Assembly (NCBI GenBank): GCA_016927675.1
Contig: JAFGMF010000157.1
Coordinates: 1-6,438 of the forward strand
Source: Candidatus Cloacimonadota bacterium
GTDB lineage: Bacteria > Cloacimonadota > Cloacimonadia > Cloacimonadales > TCS61
Direction of reading: 5' to 3'
DNA length: 6,438 nucleotides
The position numbers and the translations under genes are program-made. Position 1 is the stretch's first letter; each line of letters starts with the position of its first letter. This document shows positions 6,437 through 6,438 of the stretch, piece by piece. The notes beneath the pieces were generated by a model, which was not told the DNA's origin, did no database searches, and saw only the letters and a program-made list of their open reading frames with translations.

Positions 6437-6438
6437 AT

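Noticed and set aside
6423..6438. End of an upstream gene (a frame reading TGG GAG TGA) overlapping the glnS leader
   Set aside because: Only two codons are in view, too little to support a gene.
1..6438. Mobile elements, CRISPR arrays, tRNA or rRNA genes
   Set aside because: No transposase or integrase frame, spaced array or RNA-gene signature was seen; nearly all the sequence is accounted for by six intact genes.

Overview
The window is a compact block of six genes, all read on the minus strand (right to left). They are: glutaminyl-tRNA synthetase (glnS, 4752-6422), a PhoB-type response regulator (3964-4650), a PhoR-type sensor histidine kinase (2609-3919), a small sigma-70 family factor (2143-2616), an outer-membrane beta-barrel porin-like protein (839-1894) and a periplasmic PstS-type phosphate-binding protein (13-822). 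The porin, and so a double-membrane cell, points to a Gram-negative. The DNA is AT-rich, and several genes have good Shine-Dalgarno sequences, which argues against typical Bacteroidetes. A Cloacimonadota-like or other FCB-related candidate lineage would fit, but that is a guess from style and not a demonstrated assignment.

Layout. glnS is a housekeeping gene, separated by 101 bp from the regulatory genes. The response regulator, kinase and sigma factor look like one operon: a 44-bp gap lies between regulator and kinase, and an 8-bp overlap lies between kinase stop and sigma start. A 248-bp non-coding stretch (1895-2142) follows, and then the porin and pstS form a second, tightly spaced unit whose downstream continuation is outside the window (pstCAB-phoU would be the usual partners, but none is visible).

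How it works together. The 248-bp gap contains, at 1978-2021, four consecutive 11-bp direct-repeat units (best copies end in CTTAACA). This is the architecture of a Pho box bound by PhoB/PhoP. A -10-like hexamer lies 9 bp downstream and there is no good -35, as expected for an activator-dependent promoter. The simplest model is that the PhoR/PhoB pair encoded upstream senses phosphate shortage and switches on the porin-pstS unit for phosphate uptake.

The unusual element is the sigma factor, whose start codon lies inside the end of the kinase gene. It has RpoD-like regions 2 and 4 with no region 3 and no N-terminal extension. A sigma factor translationally coupled to a PhoR kinase, and placed directly before a Pho-box promoter, is the best candidate here for an undescribed regulatory arrangement: a phosphate two-component system with its own dedicated sigma factor.
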